Below are positions 28,378 to 39,225 of a stretch of 64,000 nt of DNA, one piece after another. Both the position numbers and the translations under genes were made by a program. Numbering within the stretch: position 1 is the stretch's first letter; the number at the start of each line of letters is the position of its first letter. The stretch covers positions 1 through 64,000 of the forward strand of contig NW_027228818.1 in NCBI RefSeq assembly GCF_019399895.1, read 5' to 3'. A model generated the notes under the pieces. That model was given only the letters and a program-made list of their open reading frames with translations, ran no database searches and had not been told where the DNA came from. This stretch comes from Cardiocondyla obscurior (lineage: Eukaryota; Arthropoda; Insecta; Hymenoptera; Formicidae).

Positions 28378-31300
28378 TCATCTCTGTGTGCTGTTGGAGT
28401 TCAGACGCGAACTCCGACGCACAAGTTGAGTGGCGCCACCGTTTGGGCCAGGAAGGAGGGGGGAGGCTTGCGCCCGTCCCCTACCTCCAACCCGGCGCGC
28501 ACGATGGACGCCTGTTGGGGCATGATTGCCCTGCGACGATGTCTGTCCTACGCCTGGAGTGGAGTTCACCGGCTGTCCTCTTCTTTGGCGTTCAGCGTCC
28601 TCCTTGGCACTCATGACACGCCCCGCGAATGTATGGAAGGCCTTGTATGCCTCCTCGTCGTCCACCATCTTCTTCATTATAGCCGGAAGGGATAAGTTGC
28701 ATCCTGTCTTCCGGATAAGGTCAGCTCTCTCTTCTTGCCACGCAAGACATCCTTCTAGGGTGTGCTGCGCGTCGTCTCGGGGTGCCTCACAGTGATGACA
28801 CCTTACAGATTCCTCCTTACCAATACGACGCAGGTAGGAGGCGAAGCAGCCGTGCCCCGACACCACCTGCGCTGCATGGAAGGAGAGTCTTCGCTTTACG
28901 GCAAGCCACTCTTCCAAAATTGGCTCTACTGCGCCAACTACTCGGCCTCCTTCTACCCTTACTTGGGCGCGTAAACGCGCTTTCCACGCCTTAAGTGTCT
29001 TAGCACGGTAATACAACCTAACCCGATTTTTGATGATCGGGGTCGGCCGTACACCGTGCTTTCTCTCGAACTTCCTAAGTCCCTCGTATACTCGGGAGTG
29101 CTCCGTCGCTGTCAGGTCCAATGGTGGAACTCCTGCTAATACCGCAGCCGCTGCTCGCGACACGGTGCGGTATACTCGCGCCGACCTGACATTGACCAGA
29201 TGGAAGGCTTTCTCTAAAGCCGTACGACCACTTCTGGACAATGCCAGGTCATTCGCCCACACCGGCGCTCCATACATTACAATAGACCGCACCGTGTTCG
29301 CATATAGTTGTCTTGCTGCTCCACTGGGCCCCCCTAAGTTAGGGAGAATGCCTCTCAAGGCCGTTGCGCTGGATGCGGCCTTTGCAGCAATTGTGGTGAT
29401 GTGCTCACGAAACGCCCACTGTCCATCGATGAGGAGTCCTAGATACTTGACGGTGGGTGTTACGATGACTTCCGCCGAGTCCAGGAATACTTTATTGTAT
29501 GGCGGAGGGCCCTGAGCTTTGTTGTAGAACCACAGGGCCTCCGTTTTATTCATCGCCACCTCTAGGCCAAGTTTCCTGATGGCCGTTAGAACAGCTTGAG
29601 TTGCTACCTGAGCCCTAGCACGGGCCTCCTGCCAATTATCTCCTCCGGCTAACACTATGGTGTCATCGGCGTAACATAAAGTGTGACAGCCGGGAGGTAG
29701 AGCGACGTGAAGTACCGCGTTGTACCCCAGGTTCCATAGTAAAGGTCCTAGAACAGACCCTTGGGGTACCCCGCGGCGCAGTAACTTCTCTCGTGTGTTG
29801 CCATCACGGTCCTTGTACGTGATGGACCTGTTTACGAAATACTCTCTCACGGCGGCTTGTAAATATGTTGGAATCCTGTGCCGCCGGAGGGCCTCCATTA
29901 TTGCCTCCCAGGGGAGGGAGTTAAAAGCATTTGAAATGTCTATCAAGATGCCCATGGCGACTCCCCCCTGGGAAGTTATTTCCTCTGAGAGAGATCTCAG
30001 CCGCAGGATTGCGTCTACTGTCGACAGTCCCTCTCGAAAGCCATATTGAGAGGCGCTCAGATTTGGGCCTACCTCTTTTAAGTGCTGAACGAGGCGGTTT
30101 GCTATTACTCTTTCCAAGAGTTTCCCTGCCTCGTCCAGCAAACAAATAGGGCGAAAGGAAGACGGTGCGTTGTCTTCTTTGCCCTTCTTCTTAAGAAGAA
30201 CCAGTCTAGCGCACTTCCACTGTTGTGGAAAGGCTTGTTCTTTTAAGCATCTATCCAGAAGATGCTTGAGTTTGTCTCCTATTAATGGTAGAGCAAGGGA
30301 CAGAATCTTCTTTTGTATGCCATCAGGGCCTGGCGCAGTATTGCCCTTGAGACTTCTTCTTACCGCTACACCAAACTCCTCTTCTTCCAGTGACGGAATT
30401 TCCTCGCGTTGACTGATAAACCGGCCAGTAGTAAAGTCTTCGGGCCTTGGTCCCCGGGGAGCGTCCGGGAACAAAGAGTTCACCACTTCACGGATGAGAG
30501 TCGGGTCCAAAGTTTCAGTAACCGAGGGGGCCGGCGTTCTTAGCTTCTTCGTCACTATCTTATACGCCAACCCCCACGGGTCGTCGTCTAAGTCTTGAAG
30601 AAGGCTTTCCCAGGCCTCAGTTTTGGCCTTCCGGATTGCCGTACGCAAGTCTTTCCTTGCCGCCTTATAAATGTCTAAAGCCGCAAGTCTGCCAGGTTTG
30701 TCGCGGCAGCGCGTGACTTCTCTCCTCTTCTGTGTAGCTTCTCGACGCAACTCCGCGATGTTTTCATTCCACCAGTAGGCGGAGCGCCGAGGGTTACGTC
30801 GGACTTTCGGCATGGAAGCGTTGCAAGCATTGGTGATCTCTTCCATGAACCAATCAGCCTCGCTCTGGACTGATGTAACGGAGCGGGTGTTCTGGCTCTC
30901 TCTACTCCAGCATGAAACCTCGAGAGAGGCTCTGAAGACATCCTCTCTGATTTTCTTGGACGCCCATCTTGACTCGGAAGGACGTCTTCTATTTCTTGCA
31001 GGTGTGGCTTGAAGCCCGAACTTTACAGATATGTATCTATGATCTGACAAATGTTCAAGCTCTGTAGCCACCCTCCATTGCCGCACTAAGTTCGCGGCCG
31101 CAGGGGAAGCCCATGTGAGATCTATCACAGACTCCCCCTGTGCCCGAATACACGTCGAGACCTTGCCTTTATTTAGCAGGACAAGATCCCACGAAGCCGC
31201 CCATTCCTCGAGGATTTTCCCTCGTTTGTTTGTTAGCCGGGAACCCCAAGCCGTAGACCAGGCATTGAAGTCCCCGGCCAACACCACGGGAAGTGGCCGA

Positions 31301-31644
31301 AGTCCGCCGATGCACACGCCGATCTCCTCCAACCATTCTTCGTACTCCGTAGAAGAGCCCGATGGTGGCAAGTATGTGCCAACTACAGCAAACGGGCCCC
31401 AATGTACCGCGGCGAAATGCCGACCACGGCCGATGGGAGCGCAGGGGGGTGCTCCTTGCCACCACCTCCACGTCAGCGCCACCGTCTTCGTCTCGTCCTC
31501 TATCCAGGATGGGTGGTTCTCGGGGATGCGGTGTGGCTCCGAGATCACTCCTAGTGTGCTGCCAGTCTCGGCCATCGTATGCAAGAACAGATCTTGCGCA
31601 GGGCGAGAGTGGCCAATGTTTGCCTGAAGAAGCGAAAGGGCCAT
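28378..31644 (-). CDS. E6 ORF2: AP endonuclease-reverse transcriptase, 1088 aa, intact
   Basis: ATG 31642-31644 shares its A with the last base of the ORF1 stop (TAATG), the arrangement shown to couple translation in SART1. Endonuclease: QAN at 8-10, GDFNAWS at 124-130, SDHRY at 200-204. Linker: SAYWWNENIA (288-297). RT: TAPGPDG (436-442), DISNAFN (569-575), GVPQGSVLGP (625-634), YADD (658-661) and KYLGLLIDG (733-741). C-terminal knuckle: C949-X2-C952-X8-H961-X4-C966. The tail is low-complexity, and no RNase H motif is seen. It differs strongly from the E4 enzyme in the linker and tail, so it is a separate family, although the 5' UTRs are nearly the same. Confidence 0.96.
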   Translation of the reverse strand: MALSLLQANIGHSRPAQDLFLHTMAETGSTLGVISEPHRIPENHPSWIEDETKTVALTWRWWQGAPPCAPIGRGRHFAAVHWGPFAVVGTYLPPSGSSTEYEEWLEEIGVCIGGLRPLPVVLAGDFNAWSTAWGSRLTNKRGKILEEWAASWDLVLLNKGKVSTCIRAQGESVIDLTWASPAAANLVRQWRVATELEHLSDHRYISVKFGLQATPARNRRRPSESRWASKKIREDVFRASLEVSCWSRESQNTRSVTSVQSEADWFMEEITNACNASMPKVRRNPRRSAYWWNENIAELRREATQKRREVTRCRDKPGRLAALDIYKAARKDLRTAIRKAKTEAWESLLQDLDDDPWGLAYKIVTKKLRTPAPSVTETLDPTLIREVVNSLFPDAPRGPRPEDFTTGRFISQREEIPSLEEEEFGVAVRRSLKGNTAPGPDGIQKKILSLALPLIGDKLKHLLDRCLKEQAFPQQWKCARLVLLKKKGKEDNAPSSFRPICLLDEAGKLLERVIANRLVQHLKEVGPNLSASQYGFREGLSTVDAILRLRSLSEEITSQGGVAMGILIDISNAFNSLPWEAIMEALRRHRIPTYLQAAVREYFVNRSITYKDRDGNTREKLLRRGVPQGSVLGPLLWNLGYNAVLHVALPPGCHTLCYADDTIVLAGGDNWQEARARAQVATQAVLTAIRKLGLEVAMNKTEALWFYNKAQGPPPYNKVFLDSAEVIVTPTVKYLGLLIDGQWAFREHITTIAAKAASSATALRGILPNLGGPSGAARQLYANTVRSIVMYGAPVWANDLALSRSGRTALEKAFHLVNVRSARVYRTVSRAAAAVLAGVPPLDLTATEHSRVYEGLRKFERKHGVRPTPIIKNRVRLYYRAKTLKAWKARLRAQVRVEGGRVVGAVEPILEEWLAVKRRLSFHAAQVVSGHGCFASYLRRIGKEESVRCHHCEAPRDDAQHTLEGCLAWQEERADLIRKTGCNLSLPAIMKKMVDDEEAYKAFHTFAGRVMSAKEDAERQRRGQPVNSTPGVGQTSSQGNHAPTGVHRARRVGGRGRAQASPLLPGPNGGATQLVRRSSRLNSNSTQR

Positions 31645-34505
31645 TAGATAACGGCAGGTTGTCTTCCCTCCTCCAGGGGCCTTCTTCGTTGAGGCAGTGC
31701 GTCGGCAGGAGGCGGGATGTCCACTTCCATCGCTGTCTCTTCACTGGTGCGAAGTTTGTTTCCTCCGCTCGGTGGGCTTCCTCTTCTGTTTCGGGTGGTA
31801 CATTGTTTACCACCCAAGATGTGGTCGGCTCTTCTTCCGATGTCAGCGCAGATTGGGCATCTGGGAGTGGCCGTGCATACTCTCGCCACATGTCCCGTGT
31901 TTCCGCAACGGTAGCATTTGCCCGACCTATCCACCTTGTTCGGGCATCTCTCTCTTGTATGGCCCCGCTCCAAACACTTGAAGCATCTCATTGGGCGGGG
32001 ATCCAGAAGGGCCACCTTGACCCTTGTCCAGCCTATGGCGAGTTTGCCTCCTTCCGAGGCCTTCTTTGCGGCAGTGAGTGGCAGCCTGAGCCACAGACTA
32101 TTCATGCTGCCGGCAATCTGTCGCATGTCTCCAGCCTGTACGTCTTTTGGCTGACATAGACCTTTACTTGTCACAGCCTCGATGACCTCCTCCTTAGTTA
32201 TGGAAGGCTCCAGCGGCCAGACACGCAGCTCCGCAGTTATAGTTGGGCGAGAGATCTTGACGTCCTCTCTGTTTGCCAACACCTCCTTCATTAGGCCGGC
32301 TAAAGCATCAGCCTTGCAATCGCTCTCTGATCCGGGTATTTGGATCAGCAGAGCGCCAGTCGCCGTTGTGCGCATTGAGACTTTTTCGCTGATGCCCACC
32401 TCGGATAACTTTATCTTTGCTCTGACCTCTGCCATAAGTTTGTCATACTCCGCGCCGGGAGCTGACAGGACGACTGCAGAAGTTCTTGGAGCTCTTCTTC
32501 TCGTCTTCTTCTTTCCCTTGGGCTTCGCCGCAGGAATTTTGTTAGAAGAATTGGTGGCAGGTTTATCACCTTTCTTCTTTCCTCCCTTCTGTCGCGCATT
32601 AGCGGGCGCCGAAGAAGAGGAAGCTGTGGGTCTCGGCGGTTGTTTGGTCCCTTTTCTGGCCTTGCGTCCCACGACTTGAGACCATGTCTCTTTGTCTGTG
32701 GAGCGTGGGACAGGCTTCTCGGGAACATTCTCCTTCCGAGAGGTGGGACCGGCACTCGTCGGCCTTCTGCTCGTGGCCGTCTGTTTAGAGACAGACGGTT
32801 GCTTGGAGGAGGTAGAGATCTTAGATCTCTGGCCCTCGTCTTTTCCTATCTTCTTGGGATCTTCCTTCTTGGACTTGATCTTCTTGGGATCTTCCTCGGG
32901 AACCGGGCGCTTCTTGGTATTGTCCTTGGGGACGGATACCGTAGAGGTGTTTTCTCGGGCTCCGCTGGAAGAGACTCGAGGATCCAGTCGCTCCATTAGT
33001 GTGGTCGCCATGTCCCGCATCTGGGTTTGGACGACCTTGAAGAAGGCAGCTAACTTGTTGTCTATGATGCCCTCTATGTCCTTGCTGGGCGTTTTACGCC
33101 GAGGGAGCAAAACTGAAGGTCCAGCGTCTTCGCTGTCAGAAAGGACTTTACTGTGTCCTTTTAATGGCGGCCTCATTGCTGGTGGCCACTCCTTCTTAGG
33201 TGGCAAAACTACAGATGGAGGAGGCGGAGCGGTAGACGACTCAGCCACCTCACCAGCTTCTACCTCCATTGCGATGTCGTCCGCGTTTTCCTCTCTTGTT
33301 GTCGGTGATGAAGTTGGGGGACGAATTATCGCGGCCTCGCGAGCTTGCTTCAGTTCTTCTCGCAACTGAAGTACTTCAGCCCTCAGCTGATCGATTGTTC
33401 CGACGTCCGTGGTCTCCGCAGGAAGTACCTTGCGGGACATGGCATCTGCACTTATCTCAATCCTGAGTGCTGCCTCTCTAAGTATGCGAACAAATCCGCC
33501 TTTCAGATTGCCGGACTTGACCGCAACTCCCTCTATCTTTTTGGCTGTTTGTAAAATGTCAGCCGCAAGTGCCTGAATGGGCAGGCCGGTAGACTCCTGC
33601 TCTATCTTCTCAGCCATTTGAGTGCGGCGTTTGCCCTTAAAGTCGGAAGGGTCATATCCACCTTCGGCAATTTCTCTCATGGTTCTTATTTCGTCTTTGA
33701 GAGATTGCAACTCCTTGGTCTTCTCTTGAATTGCCAAGATGCGGACGCCTTTGCCGGTAACGACGGGTCTTCCTCGTTTCTCTCTCTGGTCCTCCTCGAA
33801 GGGATTATCTTCCGATGAAGAAGAATTCGATGCCATACGACGAGTCTTCGTCTTGATGTCGCGGTTGTTTCTTCTCCGAGTTCTCTTGGCTGCTCCTGAT
33901 GCGGTAGTTCGTATGGAAGCATCTGATGCGTCCGACGACTCGATGTTTATCACGTCGGTGTCCGCGTTCTCCTCTATGTCATCTGCTTCCATTGGGCGGG
34001 ATAGCCGTTTGTCGTCCTCTTCCGTGGCCGTGGTTGCGCCGGTTTCCGTAAGCGCTGTCGCCGGCGGAGGCGAGCCAGCATTTGGTCTCACAGCGCTGAA
34101 CAACACCTCTTCGTCAGACGGTTGGTTCGTCTTGCGATTAACTTTGGCGCGCGCCTTACTCTTCGGGCCAAGTTTATTAGCTCTGGCCTTCTTTACCACC
34201 TTCATGTCGACTATCCGGGGAAGTTTCATATATTCCCCGTCTGTATCCGTAAAAGGGGCGGCCACTCTTCGCGTATCTTCTCCTGAAGATAGCCTGGATT
34301 GATGGTCCTCTCCGTCGGACCGATCTTCATGCGAAAACATCGCAGACGCTGTAGCCACCAGCGCCCCTGCGGAGCAAGCGCTGGATTGCCCGTCGTTGGA
34401 TGACGACATGGCGGGAGCCGGGACGGTACTCCCACCACGCCGGTCTCTGAGGATCCGACCCCCCTGAGACGGTAAAACCTGCTTCTGATTGGACGTCATT
34501 CCCAT
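31644..34505 (-). CDS. E6 ORF1: Gag-like RNA-binding protein, 953 aa, intact
   Basis: ATG 34503-34505 (MGMTSNQK). The N-terminus shares the RDRRGGSTVPAP block with the E3/E4 family at nearly nucleotide identity. DTDGEYMKLP follows near residue 90. The NLKGGFVRILREAALRIE block and a probable coiled coil (IDQLRAEVLQLREELKQ) lie in the middle. After a Lys/Pro/Ser-rich linker comes WSQVVGRKARKG and the core starting PRTSAVVLSAP. Knuckles are C841/C844/H849/C854, C864/C867/H872/C877 and C883/C886/H895/C902. The last has an X8HX6C spacing. The stop TAA overlaps the ORF2 start by one base. Confidence 0.95.
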   Translation of the reverse strand: MGMTSNQKQVLPSQGGRILRDRRGGSTVPAPAMSSSNDGQSSACSAGALVATASAMFSHEDRSDGEDHQSRLSSGEDTRRVAAPFTDTDGEYMKLPRIVDMKVVKKARANKLGPKSKARAKVNRKTNQPSDEEVLFSAVRPNAGSPPPATALTETGATTATEEDDKRLSRPMEADDIEENADTDVINIESSDASDASIRTTASGAAKRTRRRNNRDIKTKTRRMASNSSSSEDNPFEEDQREKRGRPVVTGKGVRILAIQEKTKELQSLKDEIRTMREIAEGGYDPSDFKGKRRTQMAEKIEQESTGLPIQALAADILQTAKKIEGVAVKSGNLKGGFVRILREAALRIEISADAMSRKVLPAETTDVGTIDQLRAEVLQLREELKQAREAAIIRPPTSSPTTREENADDIAMEVEAGEVAESSTAPPPPSVVLPPKKEWPPAMRPPLKGHSKVLSDSEDAGPSVLLPRRKTPSKDIEGIIDNKLAAFFKVVQTQMRDMATTLMERLDPRVSSSGARENTSTVSVPKDNTKKRPVPEEDPKKIKSKKEDPKKIGKDEGQRSKISTSSKQPSVSKQTATSRRPTSAGPTSRKENVPEKPVPRSTDKETWSQVVGRKARKGTKQPPRPTASSSSAPANARQKGGKKKGDKPATNSSNKIPAAKPKGKKKTRRRAPRTSAVVLSAPGAEYDKLMAEVRAKIKLSEVGISEKVSMRTTATGALLIQIPGSESDCKADALAGLMKEVLANREDVKISRPTITAELRVWPLEPSITKEEVIEAVTSKGLCQPKDVQAGDMRQIAGSMNSLWLRLPLTAAKKASEGGKLAIGWTRVKVALLDPRPMRCFKCLERGHTRERCPNKVDRSGKCYRCGNTGHVARVCTATPRCPICADIGRRADHILGGKQCTTRNRRGSPPSGGNKLRTSEETAMEVDIPPPADALPQRRRPLEEGRQPAVI
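31666..31678 (-). promoter_or_regulatory. GGAGG-loop hairpin before the ORF1 stop, E6
   Basis: The sense RNA is CCCU-GGAGG-AGGG, about 20 nt before UAAUG. It encodes LEEG of ORF1. Confidence 0.5.
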
Positions 34506-35435
34506 GTTGTATCATGATGATTTGGTTGGGGTTTTCTCCCTTAGGCCGATTGGGTGCCCGCCCTGCCGACTCCGACCTAGCCGCTTCCTTCTTCTTTCCA
34601 GAGACGCGCCACGAGCCCCGCCTCGGAATACGTCCGAGCGGCCTCGTGGCGGTCGCAACCTCCTCCCCGGGGTGACCAGGCCCACCTCGGAGACTTCCGA
34701 GCGGCCCGAAACACCCCCTACGTCATCCCTGGGGTGCCCAGCCCGCAGGCCGGAACACCCTACGCCCCCGGAGACCGTGGGGTCACACCCCCGGTGTGCA
34801 ACTCCGGTGCGTATACTCGTACCCGCCCCAGGAACGCACCACGTACGCCCCGGAAACGGGTAGAGGTAATCCCTAACCTCGGCTGCGGGAGCACCCGCGT
34901 GCAATGCCTCAGAAAGGGATCTTCTCCCCTTGAACGGGAGGCCCCCTACCCAACCCCCCCCGGGTGGCATGGCGGGGAAACCAATTCCCCTGCGGCCCCA
35001 GCCGGCCGGGATTTGCATTCCGGGTTACCTTCCTTACCACCTTGGGGGAATAAAACCCACCCTCTCGGCGAAGTGGTCGCCGGGCTCAGGCACCTCGGGA
35101 CCGCCAAGTCCCGTACCACAGATCTACACCGTCCTAATAAAGGGACGGCCTCTGTGGCCCCTGAGGTTGCCAGGAGGAAGTCAGAAGACCTCCCCTCACG
35201 ACCCTGACAAGCCGGGCGTTTGTATTCCGGGTCGCCATCCCTTACCACCTTGGGGGGAATAATACCCACCCTCTCGGCGAAGTGGTCGCCGGGCTCAGGA
35301 ACCCTCGGGAACGCCAAGTCCCGAACCACAGATCTACACCGTCCTAATAAAGGGACGGCCTCTGTGGCCCCTGAGGGTGTACCTCCCCCGGCTCGAGTAC
35401 GTGATGTACTCGGAGTGCAATGCCAGGAAGGTACT
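34506..35435 (-). other. E6 5' UTR, long type
   Basis: Palindromes: CTCGGA-ATACG-TCCGAG (34622-34638) and CTCGGA-GACT-TCCGAG (34686-34701). Two modules of about 210 bases start near 35005. Their hairpins CCGTCC/GGACGG lie at 35129-35148 and 35339-35358, with the plus-strand loop TAATAAAG. Confidence 0.78.
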
Positions 35436-35567
35436 GTGCGCTCTTAGTAGGATCGAACCTCCCCGCCGGGCCCTCCCCGGGACTAAGTCCCAGGTACTGC
35501 CCCAGCGGATCGTTGATTCGATCCCTTAAGCCCCCTCACCACGACAAGGTGGCGCACTACGAGGGGG
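35436..35567 (-). ncRNA. HDV-like self-cleaving ribozyme candidate, E6 5' end
   Basis: P1 is CCCCCUC/GAGGGGG (35561-35567 with 35531-35537). P2 is 35552-35557 with 35436-35441. P4 is 35517-35524 with 35450-35457. P3, its loop and J4/2 CUAAGA are as in E4. Two P1 pairs differ from E4 by compensatory change. Confidence 0.78.
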
Positions 35568-35576
35568 AACCTAACC
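35568..35576 (-). repeat. Telomeric TTAGG repeat tract between E6 and E7
   Basis: AACCTAACC, less than two units. Confidence 0.9.
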
Positions 35577-35599
35577 TTTTTTTTTTTTTTTTTTTTTTT

Positions 35600-35709
35600 A
35601 TAGTGGGGGAATGCCTTTACGCATACCCTCTCCCCTGGGGAAGGGAGAGGGTTATGTCGGGCTCAGGTCTTACGCCGCGAGGCTGCCCACTACCGACTAA
35701 ACCCCCACT
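35600..35709 (-). ncRNA. E7 3'-terminal RNA structure next to poly(A)
   Basis: AGTGGGGG (35602-35609) pairs with CCCCCACT (35702-35709). A following hairpin, GATGCTAG/CTAGCATC near 35741-35776, takes the place of the 12-bp hairpin of E6. Confidence 0.75.
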
Positions 35710-36009
35710 GTTGGCCTGCTTGGCGCTTTGACTTTGGAGAGATGCTAGGAATTGCAAGTGCATAACATCTAGCATCTTCGGCGCCGACCACTCGTTGGAC
35801 TGAGTGGGTCCCCCGCACCGTCTCCTCTTGTGGCTAAGGAGACGGGGCCCGCCAGTTTTTATGTGATGGCGGACCGGCCTTCTCTTGGAGCCAGCTCCAA
35901 CTTCCAACCTAACTATAGAAGAACGGAAGAAATACCCCATTTCTTCCGTCTTCCACTATAAACTGCTCGACGGGGAAAGGACTTAGTGTATGTCCCTTCC
36001 CCGGAGCCG

Positions 36010-39000
36010 TCATCTAGGTGACGATGCAAGCATCGACACCTGAACAGAGGCGGGCGTTGCAGAAACATTGTTATTTCTGATGTGTCCGCCTCTTAAGTTG
36101 GGGTTAACACCCCCTACTCGGCCGGGTCGACCCGGTATATTAGGGGCATTTTGCCGAACAGACGGCGTACTATTTTGCCCTCCGACGGGCTGCCCCTGTC
36201 TATTCCGGCCTCCTCCTTCTTCCGCATTACACGTGCAGAAGAAGGAAGGCCTTCCATGCCTCTTCATTATCTATTATGGCCGGGATTACTGATGTCATTG
36301 TGAGATCCTGGCCTAAACTTTGTATTAACTCCCCTCTTTCCACCGCCCAAGCATCACATTCTGCCAGAGTGTGTTGGGCGGTGTCCTGAGGAAAGCACAG
36401 TACAGTGATAACACGCCCCGTGAGGTCCTCCCAATGCGACGCAGGTATGCGGCAAAACAGCCGTGACCAGAAATTATCTGCGTCACATGGAAGGGTAGTC
36501 CTTTGCCCCAGCGACGATCTAACCACTGAGGCAGCACGGGGCGTATACTATCAATGACTCGCCGCCCCATTATATTGGAGCCGGCGAGTCTTTCTTTCCA
36601 CTTCTTTACAGACTCCTTCCTATGAAGGAGTCTGACCTTGCCTTAATGCGGGAGCTTCTCTCCCCGCATCTTTAATAACGTAGCCGGCGATACGTACTTT
36701 GATGTTCGAGGGCCGTAATGTCTATAGGGATCAGCCCAGCCAAAACACTTGCCGCCATTCTAGCAACGGTCCGGTATGCCCTTGCTACTCTGACGGCCAT
36801 GGGGTGAAATGCGGCTTCAAGTGTCACCCTTCTTCTTTTGTTGGCCGCCAGTGCATCAGCCCACACTGGGGCAGCGTAGAGGGCAATCGACCGGACCGTA
36901 TTTGCATACAAGCGCCGGGCTGCCGCCAGGCCCGCCGAGATTAAGTATACCTCTTAATGAGGTAGAACGCTCCCTAACTCGGCGGGCTATCTCCTCAAAA
37001 TGGCCCTCAAAACACCACCTACCATCCAGTATTAGTCCCAGATATTTAATCCGAGAGCTAATACTAATTTTTTCGCCGGCTACGGCAATCTTCATCTCCT
37101 GTGGCGGCGGCCCAGATCTTCTGTTATAGAAAAATAATGCCTCTGTTTTAGCCGCCGCCACTTTAAGTCCCATTCGCCTTATAGAACTAACAACCGCCTG
37201 CGCGGCTATTTCTCCTCTGATGGCGGACTCCTCCCAGCCACTTCCCGGCTAATAGTGTCATCTGCGTAGCAAACAACGACAGCCGGGGTAAGGCCGTATG
37301 CAGCACTGTGTTGTACCCATATTCCAGAGAATGGCCCCAATACTGAGCCTTGGGGCTCCACAGTGCAGCTCCCTGTCCCTAATTCTCCCGTTTCTATCCT
37401 GGAACGTGACCCATCTATCATTTAAATAGTCGCTCACAACGGCGACAAGGTAAGACGGAACCCGATGCCGTTGGAGCGACTCTCTATTTGCTTCAAGGGA
37501 GGGTGTTAAATGCATTGGATATATCAATTGATATTCCAAGCATCACCCCCTGGGACGTTACCTGTTCAGAGAGAGACCGGACACGTAGAATTGCATCAAC
37601 TGTTGACCGGCCCTCTCTGAATCCAAACTGGGCCACGCTCAGATTGGGACCTACCCGGGACAGGTGTCGGACGAGGCGGTTAACTATAATCCTTTCGTAT
37701 ATCTTGCCAGCCTCGTCCAACAGACATATTGGCCTGTATGCCGATGGGGAGTCCGCCTCTTTCCCCGGTTTTTGAAGGAGAACCAATTTGGCTCTTTTCC
37801 ACACCGGGGGAAAGACGCCGCCACGCAGGCAACTGTTAAATATCTTCCTGAGGTGCTCTCCCAGGAATTCCATGGCCAGAGTCCATACTTTCTTTTGAAT
37901 GCCGTCTGGTCCAGGGGCGGTATTGCCTTTTAGACCTCTTTTGACGGCATTCATAAACTCATCCAAAGTTATCTCTACATCCGCGGACCACTCGACCGGC
38001 TCAGTGTTCTCAACGTCGGCATTCTCTGTCTCATTATTTACTGGAAACAGGGTGCCAATTACATGCTCAGCAAACGCCGGTTCGAGCGTCCGCAGAACAG
38101 GGGGCGCAGCTGGTCGAAGTTTCTTCGTCACTATCTGGTAAGCGCGCCCCCATGGATCTTCGTCAAGACTTTGGATGAGTTCCTCCCAGGCTCTGGCCTT
38201 AGATAAGGCTATGGCCTTCCGGAGAGCACTTCTTGCTTCTCTGTATAAACAGAGAGCCTCTTCTCTTCGAGCCATATTGGCTCTACTCCGCGTGACCATT
38301 CGCATACAGCGGATAGCCTCACGCCGGAGATCTGCAATTTCGTCAGTCCACCAATAAGTGGACCGACGAGGCGCGCGGCTCACTTGAGGCATAGACGCAT
38401 TACACGCGTCAGTCATTGCCTCGATAAGCCATTGTATCTCCTGCATAGGGGAGATATTTTCAGTAACAGCCTCGTTACTACTGTCTCTAAACCAAAGAGC
38501 CGCGATGATCGAGGCCTTAAAAGCCTCCTCATTTATTTGCCGAAGCGCCCATCTATTCTCGGGGCGGCACTTTCTGTTCTGCGTGAAAGTGAAGGGAATC
38601 CCAAGCTCGATCGTAATATAACGATGATCAGACAAGTGCTCGAGATCCCCTTCTACTTTCCATTCTCTAATTAAGCGTGCGGCCGTAGGTGAAGCCCAGG
38701 TTAGGTCAATAATTGACTCTCCCTGAGGCCGCACGCATGTAGCTTCATTTCCTCTGTTAATGAGGATGAGGTTATGAAGCGCCGCCCATTCTTCTAATAT
38801 TTCACCCCTGGTTCCAGTTCGACGTGAACCCCACGTTCGGGACCAGGAGTTGAAATCTCCAGCAACAATAATAGGGGAGGCTCGGAGACGCCCTATGCAA
38901 TCTCCTATGTCCCGCAACCATTTCTCAAAGTCCGCCAGGGTACCCGAGGGAGGTAAATATATTCCTATCACCACTACAGGCCCCCAGCGGACGGCGACGT

Positions 39001-39225
39001 AATGTTCGCCACTTTCTAAGCGACTGCAGGGCAGCGCGCTCTCCCACCACTTCCAAGTGATTGCCACTGAGCCAAGGGTATCTCCAGCCCAACAAGGGTT
39101 ATTAGGGGGAATTCTATATGGCTCAGCGGCAATTCCCAAACTGTAGCCACGTTCCGCGAGGTTTGTAGGAAAGATCCTGTGCCCCACGGCCGTCCTAAAT
39201 TAGCTTGGAGAAGGCGTGGAGACAT
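36010..39225 (-). pseudogene. E7 ORF2: endonuclease/reverse transcriptase, frameshifted
   Basis: ATG 39223-39225 overlaps the ORF1 stop as TAATG (MSPRLLQANLG). One base is missing soon after, near 39185, so the frame changes before the endonuclease. A long open part (37493-39187, 564 codons) carries GDFNSWSR, SDHRY, STYWWTDEIA, TAPGPDG, YRPICLLDE, FGFREGRSTVDAI and DISNAFN. From there to the stop at 36010 the RT palm (VCYADDT near 37265), thumb and C-terminal region are spread over several frames. The knuckle around 36385-36420 is badly altered. The copy is inactive unless the indels are errors. Confidence 0.88.

Larger units (their letters stand above)
27899..35567 (-). mobile_element. E6: full-length SART-like telomeric retrotransposon, both ORFs intact
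   Basis: This 7.7-kb unit has a 28-base poly(T) (27899-27926), a 3' UTR of about 450 bases, intact ORF2 and ORF1 joined by UAAUG, a long-type 5' UTR and an intact ribozyme-like 5' end. E10 is a near-identical copy. It is one of the two best candidates for an active element here. Confidence 0.96.

Noticed and set aside
27899..35567. E6 and E10 as one duplicated block or an assembly duplicate.
   Set aside because: Their neighbours on both sides belong to different families and their flanks differ, so these are separate insertions of one young family.
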